Positions 27,168-35,970 of a stretch of DNA of 64,000 nt are shown here, one piece after another. The position numbers and the translations under genes are program-made. The notes beneath the pieces are model-generated. The model did no database searches. It was given only the letters and a program-made list of their open reading frames with translations, and was not told the DNA's origin. Source of the stretch: Chryseobacterium sp. BGARF1. Lineage in GTDB: Bacteria > Bacteroidota > Bacteroidia > Flavobacteriales > Weeksellaceae. Numbering within the stretch: the stretch's first letter is position 1; each line of letters opens with the position of its first letter. The stretch spans positions 1-64,000 of the forward strand of contig NZ_LELA01000108.1 in NCBI RefSeq assembly GCF_001677955.1. Direction: 5' to 3'.

Positions 27168-28001
27168 ATGAAAAATGTAAGAATTGCTTTGCTGGATATG
27201 AACAACAATCAGGCGAATCAAGGGTTTAAAAATATTAAAGAGATCTCTGAGAATTTCCAAAAGCAATCGGAAGAAAATATAAGCATTACAGGTTTTGATG
27301 TAAGACATAAAAATGAAATTCCAAACATTGAGGATTTTGACCTATTCATTTCTTCTGGCGGGCCAGGAGATCCGCATCGTGAAGGTTTTGAATGGGAGCA
27401 GAAATTTGCAGATCTTTTAGATGCAGTTTATAAACATAACAAACATAATGATTCAAAAAAGTATCTTTTTCTGATTTGTCATTCATTTCAATTAGCAAGT
27501 ATTCATTGGGATTTAGGAAATATCTGTAAAAGAAAATCTTACTCTTTTGGAGTGCAGCCAATTCATAAAACGGAAGAAGGCGAAGAGGAATTTTTATTCA
27601 AAAACTTACCCGATCCTTTTTATGCCGTAGACTCCAGAGCGTATCAGTTTATTGAACCTAATGTAGAGCGTTTTGAAGAATTAGGTATGAAAATGGTGGC
27701 GATTGAAAAATCTCGTCCTCATATCGATTTGGAACGAGCAATTATGGCAGTTCGTTTTTCTGATGAAATTTTCGGAACACAGTTTCATCCTGAAGCTAAT
27801 CCTGATGGAATGATTGAAAATCTGAAAGACGAGAAAAATAAAGAAGCGATGATTGAAAATTACGGTATGGAAAAATATCTGGAAACCGTGGACAGAATTA
27901 ATGACGAAGACAAAATCGTTCTTACACAATCTCAGATTCTCCCTCGTTTTTTAAGCGATGCTAAGAAAAATATTTTGAAACAAAAGACGGCAACAGTCTG
28001 A
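27168..28001 (+). CDS. Class I glutamine amidotransferase (GMP-synthase-like)
   Basis: 277 residues. The GATase triad is visible: nucleophile Cys104 in FLICHSFQLAS, and His207/Glu209 in GTQFHPEANP. The oxyanion loop is SSGGPGDP (62-69). The elbow reads CHSFQ instead of the usual CxGxQ (Ser for Gly), which suggests a divergent glutaminase or gamma-glutamyl hydrolase. It could supply ammonia to one of the ligases or cleave a gamma-glutamyl protecting group. Same operon as the amidoligases. Confidence 0.83.
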   Translation: MKNVRIALLDMNNNQANQGFKNIKEISENFQKQSEENISITGFDVRHKNEIPNIEDFDLFISSGGPGDPHREGFEWEQKFADLLDAVYKHNKHNDSKKYLFLICHSFQLASIHWDLGNICKRKSYSFGVQPIHKTEEGEEEFLFKNLPDPFYAVDSRAYQFIEPNVERFEELGMKMVAIEKSRPHIDLERAIMAVRFSDEIFGTQFHPEANPDGMIENLKDEKNKEAMIENYGMEKYLETVDRINDEDKIVLTQSQILPRFLSDAKKNILKQKTATV

Positions 28002-28075
28002 TAAAAAGTTCAAATAAAAAACAATTAAAATCGAGCAATACTGTTCGATTTTTTAAATCACAAAAGAAAAAAATT

Positions 28076-29257
28076 ATGATCCCAAAATACAGAAAACAAT
28101 TTAACGAAGAATTCACCAGCGAAAAGTATGATCAGATAAAAGCAATCTTAGAAGAAAAAAGTGGCATACAACCTACCTTCAGATTGTCTGAAAGTCCAAT
28201 CTTTTTAACTCATGAATTCAAAGAAAAATTAGTTTCCGCAAGTGAAAGTATTATTGATCAGATCAAAAATTTCCCTGAAGGAACTTTAGAAAACTCGATT
28301 CCTGAAAATTGCCAAGTTCCCAACGATACCAAACAACCTCATTTTTTCACCATCGATTTTGGGATCTGCAGAAGTGAAAATGGTAAAATAGAACCTCAGT
28401 TGATAGAATTACAAGCTTTTCCTTCGCTGTATGCTTTTCAGAATGTTTATGAAGAGACGTTTCGTGAAGTTTACCCGTTTTTAGATCAATTGAAAAATAA
28501 CATTTCAGATGAAGAGTATCAGAAACATTTATATGAACTGATAGTTGGTAAAGAAGATCCTGAAAACGTTATCTTGCTTGAGATTTATCCTGAAAAACAA
28601 AAAACAGCGATTGATTTTGCCTTAACCGAAAAACTTTTAGGAATAAAAACGGTTTGTCTCACTAAAGTAAAAAAGCAGGGGGATCAATTATTTTATGAGC
28701 GCAATGGTGAACTGATCAGAATTACAAGGATTTACAACCGTGTTATTTTTGATGAGCTTGATAATATTCCTGACCTTAAAACTGAGTTTAATTTCCGTGA
28801 AAACGTAGATGTTGAATGGGTGACTCATCCGAATTGGTTTTTCAAAATTTCTAAATATCTTTTGCCTTTGCTGAAGCATGAATTTGTTCCTAAAAGCTAT
28901 TTCCTGCACGAATTCCCTGAAAATGAAAGCCTTGAAAATTTTGTTTTAAAACCTTTGTTTTCTTTCGCAGGAAGTGGTGTAAATCTAAATCCCACAAAAG
29001 AGATTACTGACGCTATTTCAGACAAAGAAAATTATATCTTGCAGCGAAAAGTAAATTATGAACCTATTTTTGAAGATATCAACGGAGATTTTTCAAGAGC
29101 AGAGATCCGTTTACTTTATATCTGGAAAGAAAATGAAGAGCGCCCAATTTTACTTCAAAACCTTTCAAGAATGACAAAAGCCGCGATGGTAAATGTAGAT
29201 TTTAACAAAAAGGACGCAATCTGGATTGGAAGTTCGCATGCGTTTTTTGGAGAATAA
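28076..29257 (+). CDS. Divergent (possibly circularly permuted) ATP-grasp-like protein (candidate 3)
   Basis: 393 residues. The later half has FVLKPLFSFAGSGVNLN (Lys and Gly-rich loop), ILQRKVNYEPIF and RAEIRLLYIWKE. An earlier segment, PQLIELQAFPSLYAFQNVY, looks like the acidic metal-binding end of an ATP-grasp placed before the loop. This order resembles permuted ATP-grasps such as the glutathionylspermidine-synthase group, but the match is weak. It closes the amidoligase run, 74 bp after the amidotransferase, and is 12 bp from a small secreted-protein gene. Confidence 0.6.
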   Translation: MIPKYRKQFNEEFTSEKYDQIKAILEEKSGIQPTFRLSESPIFLTHEFKEKLVSASESIIDQIKNFPEGTLENSIPENCQVPNDTKQPHFFTIDFGICRSENGKIEPQLIELQAFPSLYAFQNVYEETFREVYPFLDQLKNNISDEEYQKHLYELIVGKEDPENVILLEIYPEKQKTAIDFALTEKLLGIKTVCLTKVKKQGDQLFYERNGELIRITRIYNRVIFDELDNIPDLKTEFNFRENVDVEWVTHPNWFFKISKYLLPLLKHEFVPKSYFLHEFPENESLENFVLKPLFSFAGSGVNLNPTKEITDAISDKENYILQRKVNYEPIFEDINGDFSRAEIRLLYIWKENEERPILLQNLSRMTKAAMVNVDFNKKDAIWIGSSHAFFGE

Positions 29258-29269
29258 AACATATTAGAA

Positions 29270-29770
29270 ATGAATAGAAAAATTAAACTTTCTTTTTTAT
29301 TGGTATTAAGTTTAAATTCTTTAATCTTTTCTCAAGAAAATGAAGTTTCGTTGAAAACTCAGGCAAAACAATTTTCGCTTGATTTCGTTAAAACTTACTT
29401 TCAAAAAGGTTGTAAAAACTATGATCTTATTTCTAATTCTGTAATTATTCTTGATGGAGATGGCATTGTAGAAAAGAAAAAATTTAAAGATAAACTCTGT
29501 GAATCATTTAATTCTGCAATTCGTAATAAATCTAAAACTTACAAAGATTATATAGACAATTACATAATTGAAGTTTATACACCTCAAGAACTTATAGAAA
29601 AAAGTGGAGTTAAGCTTCCAGGATATTATGTTCCAACTGAAACTGATTATTTTTTCTGTGGCAATAAACTAAAAGATGAAAATAATGAGAATTTCATTTG
29701 GGATGACATGTTTATTTTTATGGTTAGAAAAGAAAATAACACTTGGTTTTTTAAAGGTGCAAGTGGATAA
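29270..29770 (+). CDS. Exported protein of unknown function
   Basis: 166 residues, not recognised. A Lys-rich N-terminus and hydrophobic core (KLSFLLVLSLNSLIFSQ) form a signal peptide cleaved near residue 21. The mature part has the conserved-looking KTYFQKGCKNYDLIS and a C-terminal FIFMVRKENNTWFFKGASG, like small NTF2/SnoaL-type or lumazine-binding folds, though I cannot confirm that. Its start is 12 bp after the last ligase gene, so it may be part of that operon. Confidence 0.65.
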   Translation: MNRKIKLSFLLVLSLNSLIFSQENEVSLKTQAKQFSLDFVKTYFQKGCKNYDLISNSVIILDGDGIVEKKKFKDKLCESFNSAIRNKSKTYKDYIDNYIIEVYTPQELIEKSGVKLPGYYVPTETDYFFCGNKLKDENNENFIWDDMFIFMVRKENNTWFFKGASG

Positions 29771-29785
29771 AATTTAATCTTAATT

Positions 29786-29842
29786 TATTTATATAATGCA
29801 AAAAACCTCAGAAATCCTGAGGTTTTTTGCATTATATAAATA
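29786..29842. terminator. Very long bidirectional hairpin terminator (26-bp perfect stem)
   Basis: The arms 29786-29811 and 29817-29842 are perfect reverse complements around the 5-nt loop AAATC. They contain CCTCAG/CTGAGG and A6/T6 tracts. The hairpin sits between the converging exported-protein and cphA genes and ends 5 bp before the cphA stop. Confidence 0.92.
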
Positions 29843-29847
29843 TTATC

Positions 29848-32475
29848 TTAAATCCTATCATCCTCAAGCAATTCTCTCGCCTGATAATCCTGAACAAGGT
29901 CAATTGCATTAGAAATCACATCACTTAAAGCGGTAATAAAAGTACCATCTTCTGCCATTCCCATTGCGTGTTTCAGTGCATCAATTTCTTTAGGAATCGT
30001 CTCATAACTTACATCTTTTCCTGAAGATTGCATTCCGTCGATAATCAAACTGTTGATTTCTTCTTCTGTTCTTCCACGAAGGTGTTTTTCGTTTCTGATA
30101 ATGATATGATCAAACATTCTACCGGCAATTTTTCCGCACAGTCTGATATCTTCATCTCTTCTGTCTCCCACACCGGAAATAATTCCGATTTTCTTGGTAG
30201 ATTCTACATTTTTAAGATAATCTTCAATCGCTTCGTAACCTGCAGGATTGTGTGCAAAATCTATTAAAACTTTAAAGTTTTTAAATTTAAATACATTCAG
30301 TCTTCCCGGGGTCAACTGTGCACTTGGAATAAATGTACGAAGTGAATTGGAGATATCTTCAATCCCAAAACCATAAAGATAACAAGCCAAACTCGCTGCC
30401 AAAACGTTATCTATCATGAATTTTGCCTTTCCTTCCATCGTGATCGGGAAATCTTTTACTTTTCCAATCCTGATTTTCCAGTCTCCCTTTTTAATGGTTA
30501 CATAGCCTTCTTCGTAAACGCAGGTTGTACGCCCTTCTTTAGCGAATTTTTTGATGTATTCATTATTTTCATCCAAACTAAAAATAGCAACATTACTCGG
30601 CAAATCGTTGATGATTCTCATAGAATACTCATCTTCAGCATTCAAAACGCTCCATCCGCTTTTCTTTACGCTGTCGAGTACTACCCTTTTTACTTTGGTT
30701 AAATCTTTCAGATTGTGAATATCATTCATTCCTAAATGATCTTCTTTAATATTGGTCAAAACCCCGATATCACACTGTCCGAAACCTAAACCAGAGCGAA
30801 GAATCCCTCCTCTTGCCGTTTCTAAAACCGCAAATTCTACGGTTGGATCTTTCAAAATAAATTCAGCAGAAATAGGACCCGTTGTATCCCCTTTCGTCAA
30901 CATCGTATTCTGAATATAAATTCCATCTGATGTGGTAAATCCTACTCTATAACCGTTACTTTTTACAATATGTGAAATTAATCTTGTCGTGGTTGTTTTT
31001 CCATTAGTTCCTGTAACTGCAATAATCGGAATCGTAAAAGGTTTTCCTTGCGGATACAACATATCCACAACCGGAGCTGCAACGTTTCTCGGAAGACCCT
31101 CACTTGGAGCTAAATGCATTCTGAAACCAGGTGCTGCATTGACTTCTATAATTGCTCCGCCGCTTTCTTTCAAGGGTTGCGTAAGGTTTTCTGCCATAAT
31201 ATCAATTCCGCAGACATCTAAACCGATGATTTTTGAAATTCTTTCAGCCATTGTGATATTTTCAGGATGTACCATGTCGGTTACATCAATCGAAGTACCT
31301 CCTGTAGAAAGGTTGGCCGTAGATTTTAGATAAACAATTTCCCCTTTTTGAGGAACAGTTTCTAAAGTATATTGAAGTTTTTCAAGTAATTCTAAAGTAT
31401 CTTTATCAATGGTGATTTCAGTTAATACATTTTCATGACCGTATCCTCTTCTCGGATCTTTATTTTCTTTTTCAATTAATTTTTCAAGATTAGATTCACC
31501 ATCACCCACAACATGGGCAGGAACTCTTCTCGCTGCCGCAACCATTTTATTATTGATTACTAAAACTCTGAAATCATATCCGGTAATGTATTTTTCAACA
31601 ATTACTTTTTTTGAATATTTTTGAGCATGTTCCAAGCCTGTAAGCGAAGAAACCCAATCGTTAACATTGATCGAAGAACCTTTTCCATGATTTCCATCTA
31701 AAGGTTTTATTACAATAGGATATCCAATTTTTTTGATGACTCTCTGTAGATCTTCTTCATCTACAATTAGATCCCCCATCGGAACAGGAATTGCTGCATC
31801 GTGAAGCATTCTTTTCGTCAATTCTTTATTACATGCGATATCTACAGCAATCGAGCTTGTATTTCCCGTAATTGTCGCCTGGAATCTTTGTTGATTAACA
31901 CCATAACCTAACTGTACCAAAGAATTACTCCCCAATCTTATCCACGGAATTTTTCTTGAAACCGCTTCTTCTACAATACTTCCTGTAGAAGGCCCCAATC
32001 TTACACGTTCTCTAATTTCTTTCAGTTTTTGAATACAGGCATTGATATCGTATTCTTTATTTTCAATTAAAGCTAAAGCAATTTCTACCGCCTGTTCAGC
32101 AGCATAAACCCCTGCATTTTCTTCAATATAATCAAATACTACGTTGTAAACCCCGGGAGATTTTGTTTCACGTGTTCTTCCAAATCCGGTTTCCATCCCC
32201 GCCAAAGTCTGAATTTCTAATGCGATGTGTTCGATTACATGCCCCATCCATGTTCCAGTCTCTATTCTATGAAAAAAACCACCTCTCGTTCCTTCTGAGC
32301 AACGGTGACTAATGAGCGAAGGCATAAGCTGCTCTATTCTTTCCCGAAAACCTTCAATTTTATTCGTAGGAAAATCTTCCATTTCTTCCAGATCCAAACG
32401 CATCTGTATCAGCTTCTTTCTTCTTATGCTCCAGATATTCGGACCACGCAAAGCCTGTATTTTCTCAATTTTCAT
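29848..32475 (-). CDS. cphA: Cyanophycin synthetase
   Basis: 875 residues, full length for CphA. An N-terminal domain (1-160; GTRGGFFHRIETGTWMGHVI) is followed by an ATP-grasp domain (about 215-475; YPIVIKPLDGNHGKGSSINV, IIEVNAAPGFRMHLAPSEG) and a C-terminal Mur-ligase-like domain with the P-loop VTGTNGKTTTTRLI (487-500). These two ATP-dependent active sites add Asp to the backbone and Arg to the side chain of the storage polymer multi-L-arginyl-poly-Asp. Divergent from cyanophycinase. CphA1 versus a CphA2-like activity cannot be distinguished by eye, but both ATP sites look complete. Confidence 0.93.
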   Translation of the reverse strand: MKIEKIQALRGPNIWSIRRKKLIQMRLDLEEMEDFPTNKIEGFRERIEQLMPSLISHRCSEGTRGGFFHRIETGTWMGHVIEHIALEIQTLAGMETGFGRTRETKSPGVYNVVFDYIEENAGVYAAEQAVEIALALIENKEYDINACIQKLKEIRERVRLGPSTGSIVEEAVSRKIPWIRLGSNSLVQLGYGVNQQRFQATITGNTSSIAVDIACNKELTKRMLHDAAIPVPMGDLIVDEEDLQRVIKKIGYPIVIKPLDGNHGKGSSINVNDWVSSLTGLEHAQKYSKKVIVEKYITGYDFRVLVINNKMVAAARRVPAHVVGDGESNLEKLIEKENKDPRRGYGHENVLTEITIDKDTLELLEKLQYTLETVPQKGEIVYLKSTANLSTGGTSIDVTDMVHPENITMAERISKIIGLDVCGIDIMAENLTQPLKESGGAIIEVNAAPGFRMHLAPSEGLPRNVAAPVVDMLYPQGKPFTIPIIAVTGTNGKTTTTRLISHIVKSNGYRVGFTTSDGIYIQNTMLTKGDTTGPISAEFILKDPTVEFAVLETARGGILRSGLGFGQCDIGVLTNIKEDHLGMNDIHNLKDLTKVKRVVLDSVKKSGWSVLNAEDEYSMRIINDLPSNVAIFSLDENNEYIKKFAKEGRTTCVYEEGYVTIKKGDWKIRIGKVKDFPITMEGKAKFMIDNVLAASLACYLYGFGIEDISNSLRTFIPSAQLTPGRLNVFKFKNFKVLIDFAHNPAGYEAIEDYLKNVESTKKIGIISGVGDRRDEDIRLCGKIAGRMFDHIIIRNEKHLRGRTEEEINSLIIDGMQSSGKDVSYETIPKEIDALKHAMGMAEDGTFITALSDVISNAIDLVQDYQARELLEDDRI

Positions 32476-32726
32476 ATGCAGCTACTTAATTTTTTTTCCA
32501 TTTGTCATCTAGAATCACCAATTTTAAAATTATAATATAATAATTAAAAAAATTATAATCTCATAGTTTTTTCTATGCCTTAATTACTTTAATAAAAACA
32601 TCTTTCTAAATCAAAGATAATGCAAAACCATAAACAAAACCATAGCGTTATTAAAGATTTATTAAAAAAATACAATTTCTGTAATCGATTAAAAGTCAAA
32701 GGAAATACGTTAAAAATGGGTTTACA

Positions 32727-32758
32727 TTGCATTAACAATTTATTATTTTTTAAATTTG
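32727..32758 (+). promoter_or_regulatory. Promoter for cyanophycinase (TTG-N21-TAAATTTG)
   Basis: TTG at 32727-32729 and TAAATTTG at 32751-32758 with a 21-bp spacer fit the Bacteroidota consensus. The ATG at 32765 is 6 bp after the -7 element, so the mRNA would be leaderless or nearly so. This also rules out the TTG at 32756 as start codon. Confidence 0.65.
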
Positions 32759-32764
32759 CAAGCT

Positions 32765-33649
32765 ATGAAACCTGTTGGAAAATTAATTATTATCGGTGGA
32801 GCTGTGAATAAAGGCAGCTTTTCTGAGACCGATTACGATCAGAATGTCGAAAAAAATCTTAACTTTTTTGAAAGAGGAATTTTAAGAAAGATTATTACTG
32901 AATCTAAAAACAAAGAAAATTCTGTAATTGAGGTTGTGACCACTGCGTCGCAAATCCCTCAAATTGTTGGTGCCGAATATAAAAAAGCTTTTGAATTTTT
33001 AGGAGCTAAAAACGTCAATATTTTAGATATTCATAACCGTGAAGAAGCCAATTCGGATGCTATTGTTGCAAGAGCAAATGCAGCAGATGTTGTGATGTTT
33101 ACAGGAGGAGACCAATTAAGATTAACCTCTATTTTGGGAGGCACAAGATTTCACGATGCTATTTTACTAAAATATCAAGAGCAGGATTTTATCTATTCCG
33201 GAACTTCAGCTGGAGCCGCCGCAGCTTCTGAGAATATGATTTATCAAGGGAGCAGTTCTGAAGCTTTATTGAAAGGTGAAATTAAAACAACTCAAGGTTT
33301 AGGCTTGATTGACAACGTTATTGTAGACACCCATTTCGTACAAAGAGGAAGAATCGGAAGACTTTTTCAGGCGGTGGTAAATAATCCCAGAACTTTAGGA
33401 ATCGGTTTAGGTGAAGACACAGGGCTTTTCATTCATAATGATACAATGACCGCCGTAGGATCTGGTTTAGTAATTATTGTTGATGGAAGATTTATTAAAG
33501 ATACTAATCTTACCAACATCAATTTAGGCGAACCTATCTCAATAGATAATCTTACCGTACACGTCATGTCGATGAATGATCATTATGATCTGACGACAAG
33601 AAAACTAACGATAGAGAATTCGCAGTTTAATCCGATACCTCAAACATAA
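32765..33649 (+). CDS. cphB: Cyanophycinase
   Basis: 294 residues from ATG 32765. S51-family fold: GKLIIIGGAVNKG at the N-terminus, FTGGDQLRLTSILGGT, and the nucleophile elbow IYSGTSAGAAAASENM with Ser148. VDTHFVQRGRIGRL and GLGEDTGLF are family landmarks. No signal peptide, so it acts inside the cell. It hydrolyses cyanophycin to beta-Asp-Arg dipeptides, which the next gene's product would split. Divergent from cphA with a 289-bp AT-rich gap. Confidence 0.93.
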   Translation: MKPVGKLIIIGGAVNKGSFSETDYDQNVEKNLNFFERGILRKIITESKNKENSVIEVVTTASQIPQIVGAEYKKAFEFLGAKNVNILDIHNREEANSDAIVARANAADVVMFTGGDQLRLTSILGGTRFHDAILLKYQEQDFIYSGTSAGAAAASENMIYQGSSSEALLKGEIKTTQGLGLIDNVIVDTHFVQRGRIGRLFQAVVNNPRTLGIGLGEDTGLFIHNDTMTAVGSGLVIIVDGRFIKDTNLTNINLGEPISIDNLTVHVMSMNDHYDLTTRKLTIENSQFNPIPQT

Positions 33650-33767
33650 AATAATCATTGATAATCGATAAATAATAAATGATTTTAATTTTTAATTTCA
33701 AATCAAATTATTTAAAATCGAAGATTTAATATCAATTATCATCTATCAATCATCAACTATAATTTTT

Positions 33768-34610
33768 ATGAAAATCATTATCCACGGAGGTTTTTTCTCG
33801 GAGAGCGATCAAAGCCACGAAGTAAAAGTTGCCAAACAAAATTCTTTAAAAAACATCGCTGAAAAGGCATATCAATATTTAAAGACCCATTCTGCAGTAG
33901 ATACGGTTGCGTATGCAGTTTCTCTTTTGGAAGACGATGAACTGTTTAATGCAGGGATCGGTTCGCAAATTCAAAGCGACGGCGTTATCAGAATGAGCGC
34001 AGCTTTGATGGATGGTGAAACTCAGAAAATGAGTGGTGTTATCAATATCCAGGATGTGAAGAATCCTATTTTTGTGGCGAAAGAACTAATGAAAGAAGAC
34101 GACCGTGTTTTAGGAGGAAACGGAGCTAAAATTTATGCTGATAAAAACGGATTTGAAAACTTCTCCACTGAAATTCCTCAAAGAAGAAAAGAATATGAAG
34201 CTAAACTAAAAACCGGAGGAAAAGGAACTGTTGGTTGTGTTGCCATCGATAAAAACGGAAAATTAGCTGTTGCCACTTCTACTGGAGGAAAAGGTTTTGA
34301 GATCCCGGGAAGAATTTCAGATTCTGCAACGGTAGCCGGAAATTATGCCAACGAATTTTGCGCGGTAAGCTGTACCGGAGTGGGTGAAGATATTGTAAGC
34401 AATGCGACCTCAGCCAAAATTGTAACCAGAGTAACCGACGGGATGAATTTGAAAGAAGCTTTTGACAAAACTTTTGCAGAACTAAAAACAATTGATGGTT
34501 TTGCAGGAGCTATTGCTATTGATAAAAACGGAAATATTTATCATCAAGACTCTTATCCAACAATGGTCTTTGCAAGTTTTGATGGAAATCAGTTTGAAAT
34601 TTTTAAATAA
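33768..34610 (+). CDS. iaaA: Isoaspartyl peptidase / plant-type L-asparaginase (Ntn hydrolase)
   Basis: 280 residues. The autocleavage site GGKGTVGCVAIDKNG places the catalytic Thr at residue 154. FNAGIGSQIQSDGVIRMSA upstream and GGKGFEIPGRISDSATVAGN downstream are typical of the family. It would cleave beta-Asp-Arg dipeptides from cyanophycinase to Asp and Arg, completing polymer recycling. 118 bp separate it from cphB, with repeated ATCATC/ATCAAT words in the gap. The symbol reflects the E. coli homologue; general isoaspartyl repair is an alternative role. Confidence 0.9.
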   Translation: MKIIIHGGFFSESDQSHEVKVAKQNSLKNIAEKAYQYLKTHSAVDTVAYAVSLLEDDELFNAGIGSQIQSDGVIRMSAALMDGETQKMSGVINIQDVKNPIFVAKELMKEDDRVLGGNGAKIYADKNGFENFSTEIPQRRKEYEAKLKTGGKGTVGCVAIDKNGKLAVATSTGGKGFEIPGRISDSATVAGNYANEFCAVSCTGVGEDIVSNATSAKIVTRVTDGMNLKEAFDKTFAELKTIDGFAGAIAIDKNGNIYHQDSYPTMVFASFDGNQFEIFK

Positions 34611-34711
34611 TTTTAACATTTATTTATTATTCCTAAAATATTTTTGGCACACATTTTACATAGTTACTAGTAACAAAATTTTAATATTACAACCTTTAAA
34701 AATCAGAAATC

Positions 34712-34954
34712 ATGGGAAATAAGACAAACGGAATATTAGCTTTATTAGGACTAGGCGCTTTAGCATACTGGAAATACAAAAAATCTACTCCAGAGCAGCA
34801 GCAAGCTGTAAAAGATAAAATCAATTCTGCGAAAGATAATTTGAACCAATGGGGAAATGATTTGAAAGATAAAGCAAATGAAGTGGCTTCCCAGGCTCAA
34901 AGCAAATTTGACGAAGCAAAATCAAAAGTAGAGGATTCTGCATCAAAATTATAA
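34712..34954 (+). CDS. Small YtxH-like membrane-anchored helical protein
   Basis: 80 residues. An N-terminal short hydrophobic helix (ILALLGLGALAYWKYKK, about 8-24) is followed by a charged Lys/Asp/Glu/Gln-rich amphipathic helix with repeated KDKxN/SKxEDSA units. This is the layout of small YtxH/general-stress-like proteins of flavobacteria. Function not known. It is followed by a strong terminator. Confidence 0.7.
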   Translation: MGNKTNGILALLGLGALAYWKYKKSTPEQQQAVKDKINSAKDNLNQWGNDLKDKANEVASQAQSKFDEAKSKVEDSASKL

Positions 34955-35000
34955 AATTTGAATCAACAAACTTAGATATTCATTTTTTAACATTCATATA

Positions 35001-35030
35001 AAAAAAGTCATCATTACGATGACTTTTTTT
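35001..35030. terminator. Bidirectional hairpin terminator overlapping the methyltransferase stop
   Basis: AAAAAAGTCATC/GATGACTTTTTT is a perfect 12-bp stem around ATTACC-like loop bases. The right arm includes the last codons of the minus-strand methyltransferase (its stop is at 35014-35016). Confidence 0.88.
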
Positions 35031-35811
35031 GTGCTGAAATGGCATAAACCATTGGTATTTTATTCCCAAATTTCTCTGTACGCCATTTTCCTTTTTCAAA
35101 CTCCACAATGTGCTTAAAACAAGGATAAGGAGACCAATCGAATTCCTGAAATTGATTGATTACTAAATTTTTATTGATTAAATTCTGCATTACTTCTGAT
35201 AATGAATGATTCCACATTACATAATCTTCTACTAGATCAGCAGAAAAATCAGCATACGTTCCTTCATAAGTTTCTGCAATAGGTTTTTCATTGAAATAAT
35301 TATACGCAATATCTTTAAAATCATCATCAAACATCCAAACTACAGGATGAAATTCTGCCATGATAAACTGTCCGTCAGGTTTTAAAAAATGATTAATCAC
35401 ACCCGCCCACTTTTCAAGATCAGGAAGCCAGCCTATTGTGCCATAACTTGTAAAAACAATATCAAATTTTTCGTTTAAAACATTAGGTAAATCATAGACA
35501 TCAGAGCAGACAAACTCTGTATCTGTGTTGCATTGTTTAGCTAAATCTTTTGCTGCTTCAATTCCTTTATCTGAAAGATCAATTCCGGTAACCTTTGCCC
35601 CCATTCTTGAGAGCGAAATAGAATCTTGCCCAAAATGACACTGCAGGTGCAGAATTGTTTTACCTTTTACATCTCCTAAAAGTTCTAATTCTATAGAATT
35701 TAAAGAAGTTCTTCCTTTTAAAAATTCATTTAAAAAATAGAAATCCGACTTTAAGTGTGGTTCTACTTTGGCATTCCAAGATTTTTTATTGATTTCTAAA
35801 TAGTTTTCCAT
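35014..35811 (-). CDS. Class I SAM-dependent methyltransferase
   Basis: 265 residues. The SAM-binding motif I reads ILHLQCHFGQDSISLSRMGA with an acidic partner in VTGIDLSDKGIEAA. Motif II-like FDIVFTSYGTIGWLPDLEKW and FIMAEFHPVVWM complete the fold. Small-molecule methyltransferase of unknown substrate. It converges with the YtxH-like gene; the divergent 35812-35970 gap separates it from the membrane/GTPase unit. Confidence 0.87.
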   Translation of the reverse strand: MENYLEINKKSWNAKVEPHLKSDFYFLNEFLKGRTSLNSIELELLGDVKGKTILHLQCHFGQDSISLSRMGAKVTGIDLSDKGIEAAKDLAKQCNTDTEFVCSDVYDLPNVLNEKFDIVFTSYGTIGWLPDLEKWAGVINHFLKPDGQFIMAEFHPVVWMFDDDFKDIAYNYFNEKPIAETYEGTYADFSADLVEDYVMWNHSLSEVMQNLINKNLVINQFQEFDWSPYPCFKHIVEFEKGKWRTEKFGNKIPMVYAISAQKKSS

Positions 35812-35970
35812 TGAGTTTTATTTAATGTAAATATAATTTTTTTTAAAACATTCATCGTTTATGGTTTCCCGTAAAAAAATACAAGAATGCCACTGTAGTT
35901 TTGAAGAAAATTAGAATACATAATTTCTTGTTTTTAGAGGAAAGAAAAAACAATATTATAAATACCAACC

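Noticed and set aside
32620..32811. 63-residue ORF over the cphB promoter and start
   Set aside because: Lys/Asn-rich translation of AT-rich DNA that runs across a good promoter and into cphB in another frame.
33768..34610. Isoaspartyl peptidase considered truncated
   Set aside because: 280 residues is within range; Thr154 and flanking motifs and a normal C-terminus are present.
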